From: Lentisphaerota bacterium
GTDB lineage: Bacteria > Verrucomicrobiota > Lentisphaeria > Oligosphaerales > PUNB01
Length of the DNA: 7,941 nucleotides
Direction: 5' to 3'
NCBI GenBank assembly: GCA_003552565.1
Contig: PUNB01000121.1
Coordinates: forward strand, 1-7,941
How positions within the stretch are numbered: position 1 is the stretch's first letter; the number at the start of each line of letters is the position of its first letter. Below the pieces are notes generated by a model. It had not been told where the DNA came from and searched no databases. It saw only the letters and a list, made by a program, of their open reading frames with translations. This document shows, piece after piece, positions 6,616 through 7,941 of this stretch. A program made the translations under genes and the position numbers.

Positions 6616-7743
6616 TTACGGCGCTGTTAATTCGCGCAGCATCTCCAGGTAAATTTCCGCGGCCTGCACCACTTGAGCGAAATAAACGGCCTCGTCGCGA
6701 GTGTGAGCCCTGCCAAGTTGGCCAGGGCCGAGAACCAGCGGCTTGCAGCCGGCGGCGCTCATCAGGTTGGCATCGGATTGGCTTTTAAAGGCGCCCGGAG
6801 CCCAGCTCAAACCTCGGCGGTGATAGATGTTTTCCAATACCTCGGCCAGCCTTTCCTCGGCATCCACTCGATATCCTTCGGAAAGAGTAGGGATTTCCAC
6901 GTCGTGACTGGTCACGGCGCCGCCGAGCAGGCAATTATCGACCAGTGCCTTAACCTCCTCCAGCAGCCGGGAAGTGAGCCCCGTCGGCGGCACATGCAGG
7001 TCCACCGCCGCGTCGCAACGATCAGGGACAGCGAATCCGGATTCCGAACTGTGCAGATCCCGGATATTCAAAACCACTTCCGGATAATCAGCCTCCAGCA
7101 GACCGCCGAGCCGCAAAAGCATGCGCAGCATACTGAATATGGCATTGTACTCCCTTCCTGCCATAGAAGCATGCCGACGCCGCCCGAAAGCATGAATTTC
7201 CATCTCTATGTAGCCATAATGAATAAGGCATGGAATCAAATCGGTGGGTTCAGCCACCAGCGCCGAAGTAAACCGATGCTCTTCCAGAACGGCACTGATG
7301 CCGTCACCCGCCTCCTCCTCTCCAACGACCAGGAACAAACCGGCCGGCAAAGAGGAATGGCCGCTTTCCTGGTAAGAGATGAAAGCCTCCAGCATGGCGG
7401 CGCAGCCGCTTTTCATGTCAGCGGTGCCGAGCCCGAAGATCTGCCCATCCTCCTGACGGTATTCATACTCCTCAATGTCAAAGGCGCCGACCGTGTCCAG
7501 ATGACCGACAAAGGCAATCTCCGGCTTTGTGCCGGCAGGATAAATCTCAATATTGCATCTGCCGTCGCTCACTTCCCTGGTATGAACCGGCAGCTCAGTA
7601 TTAGTCTGCAGATAATCAACCAAATAGTCAACCAGCTCATGCTCCTTGCCGGAAGGACTGTATATATCCACCATGCGATGGAAAACTTCCCCCAGTCTTT
7701 GCTGGTTTATCTCCTCCGCGTACTGCTGTTCAGTCTGTTCCAT
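6616..7743 (-). CDS. M20-family zinc metallopeptidase / ArgE-DapE-like deacylase
   Basis: This 375-residue protein is a predicted cytoplasmic di-zinc hydrolase that cleaves an amide bond in a small peptide or N-acyl amino acid. The metal and catalytic residues of family M20 are all visible. They are His81 and Asp83 in GHLDTV, the bridging Asp109 in GTADMKSG, Glu143 (general base) and Glu144 (ligand) in GEEEAGD, Glu165 in AEPTD, and His347 in GRAHTRDE. The dimerisation domain inserted at roughly 175-290 contains the usual cross-subunit histidine at 191 (RRRHASMAGREYNAI). Length and layout suit the ArgE/DapE/LysK/carboxypeptidase G2 group. The substrate cannot be read from sequence, and no arginine or lysine pathway gene adjoins, so no symbol is given. 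The start at 7743 has AGGAG (complement of 7754-7758), 10 nt upstream. There is no signal peptide. Related repeat DNA flanks the gene on both sides. Confidence 0.92.
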   Translation of the reverse strand: MEQTEQQYAEEINQQRLGEVFHRMVDIYSPSGKEHELVDYLVDYLQTNTELPVHTREVSDGRCNIEIYPAGTKPEIAFVGHLDTVGAFDIEEYEYRQEDGQIFGLGTADMKSGCAAMLEAFISYQESGHSSLPAGLFLVVGEEEAGDGISAVLEEHRFTSALVAEPTDLIPCLIHYGYIEMEIHAFGRRRHASMAGREYNAIFSMLRMLLRLGGLLEADYPEVVLNIRDLHSSESGFAVPDRCDAAVDLHVPPTGLTSRLLEEVKALVDNCLLGGAVTSHDVEIPTLSEGYRVDAEERLAEVLENIYHRRGLSWAPGAFKSQSDANLMSAAGCKPLVLGPGQLGRAHTRDEAVYFAQVVQAAEIYLEMLRELTAP

Positions 7744-7848
7744 AAACTCAATACTCCTGAAAAATATTCAAATAAATCACATACTTCGAAATACTTAAAT
7801 TCATACTTGTTTAGACCCCGTCCGGAAAGGGTTCGAGATCTGATTTTG

Positions 7849-7866
7849 CGAGACAAGGTGCGAGAC
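7849..7866. repeat. 18-bp repeat shared, inverted, with 6512-6529
   Basis: CGAGACAAGGTGCGAGAC is the exact reverse complement of positions 6512-6529. The two copies lie on opposite sides of the M20 gene, about 1.3 kb apart, and face each other. An 18-bp exact match between two short intergenic segments is very unlikely by chance. It marks the left end of a repeat block that continues into the palindrome at 7861-7892. Confidence 0.9.
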
Positions 7867-7892
7867 TTATGTTGCATGCAACATAAGTCTCG
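7861..7892. repeat. Perfect 32-bp palindrome
   Basis: CGAGACTTATGTTGCA (7861-7876) is followed immediately by its exact reverse complement (7877-7892), with no spacer and GCATGC at the centre. The arm GAGACTT-AT-GTTGC resembles the terminal arm of the 116-bp element (GAGACTT-GTTGC, 6485-6496), so the two are probably related. It lies about 118 bp upstream of the M20 start. It could be a strong cruciform or hairpin, a protein-binding site, or the joined ends of two repeat elements. There is no U-tract on either strand, so it is not a standard terminator. Confidence 0.9.
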
Positions 7893-7919
7893 TTATGTTG
7901 CGTTCCGCGTTATGTTGCG
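7891..7919. repeat. 12-bp direct repeat CGTTATGTTGCG
   Basis: CGTTATGTTGCG occurs at 7891-7902 and again at 7908-7919, a 17-bp period with TTCCG between the copies. The core TTATGTTGC also occurs in the palindrome arm at 7867-7875, giving three same-strand copies in about 53 bp. The array continues the repeat block at the right edge of the window and may extend beyond it. Confidence 0.85.
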
Positions 7920-7941
7920 AAACCGGTTGTTTTCGTGCCTA

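Noticed and set aside
7810..7835. A possible hairpin around GACCCC...AGGGTTC upstream of the M20 gene
   Set aside because: Only about four contiguous pairs form and the ends do not match, so it is too weak to report as a feature.

Overview
The window holds four genes, all on the minus strand, separated by repeat-rich intergenic DNA. From right to left, the direction of transcription, they are an M20-family metallopeptidase/deacylase (7743-6616), a full-length pyruvate:ferredoxin oxidoreductase (nifJ, 6194-2640), a small secreted protein resembling the TIGR04073 'exosortase system-associated' family (2523-2101), and bacterial-type prolyl-tRNA synthetase (proS, 1816-92). All four reading frames are intact, start at ATG and have a plausible Shine-Dalgarno sequence. 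There are no rRNA or tRNA genes, no CRISPR array, no transposase and no phage genes.

Organism: a homodimeric-type PFOR points to anaerobic or fermentative pyruvate metabolism. The TIGR04073-like protein is, as I recall, typical of Verrucomicrobia/Lentisphaerae/Kiritimatiellae-like bacteria that carry exosortase/PEP-CTERM systems. Intergenic 7-bp-period repeats and imperfect inverted-repeat elements also suit a repeat-rich environmental genome. I therefore favour an anaerobic member of the PVC superphylum. This is inference, resting mainly on one small protein.

Layout: 1-77 is a heptanucleotide repeat downstream of proS. 1817-2038 is the proS leader, with a bulged inverted repeat. 2039-2072 is a clear intrinsic terminator for the TIGR04073-like gene. 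2524-2639 carries that gene's extended -10 promoter and a perfect 14-bp palindrome at the expected transcription start. 6195-6615 holds a likely nifJ promoter, a second heptad-repeat patch, a small hairpin and a 116-bp inverted-repeat element. 7744-7941 contains a perfect 32-bp palindrome and short direct repeats. An 18-bp sequence in that right-hand block is repeated exactly, in inverted orientation, inside the 116-bp element, so related repeat DNA flanks the M20 gene on both sides.

How the genes work together: they do not form an obvious pathway. PFOR makes acetyl-CoA and reduced ferredoxin, ProS charges tRNA-Pro, the M20 enzyme probably trims or deacylates amino-acid derivatives, and the small secreted protein has no known function. 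The long gaps, separate promoter candidates and terminator suggest single-gene transcription units. I see no convincing new multi-gene system. The least ordinary material is the intergenic repeat family and the operator-like palindrome.
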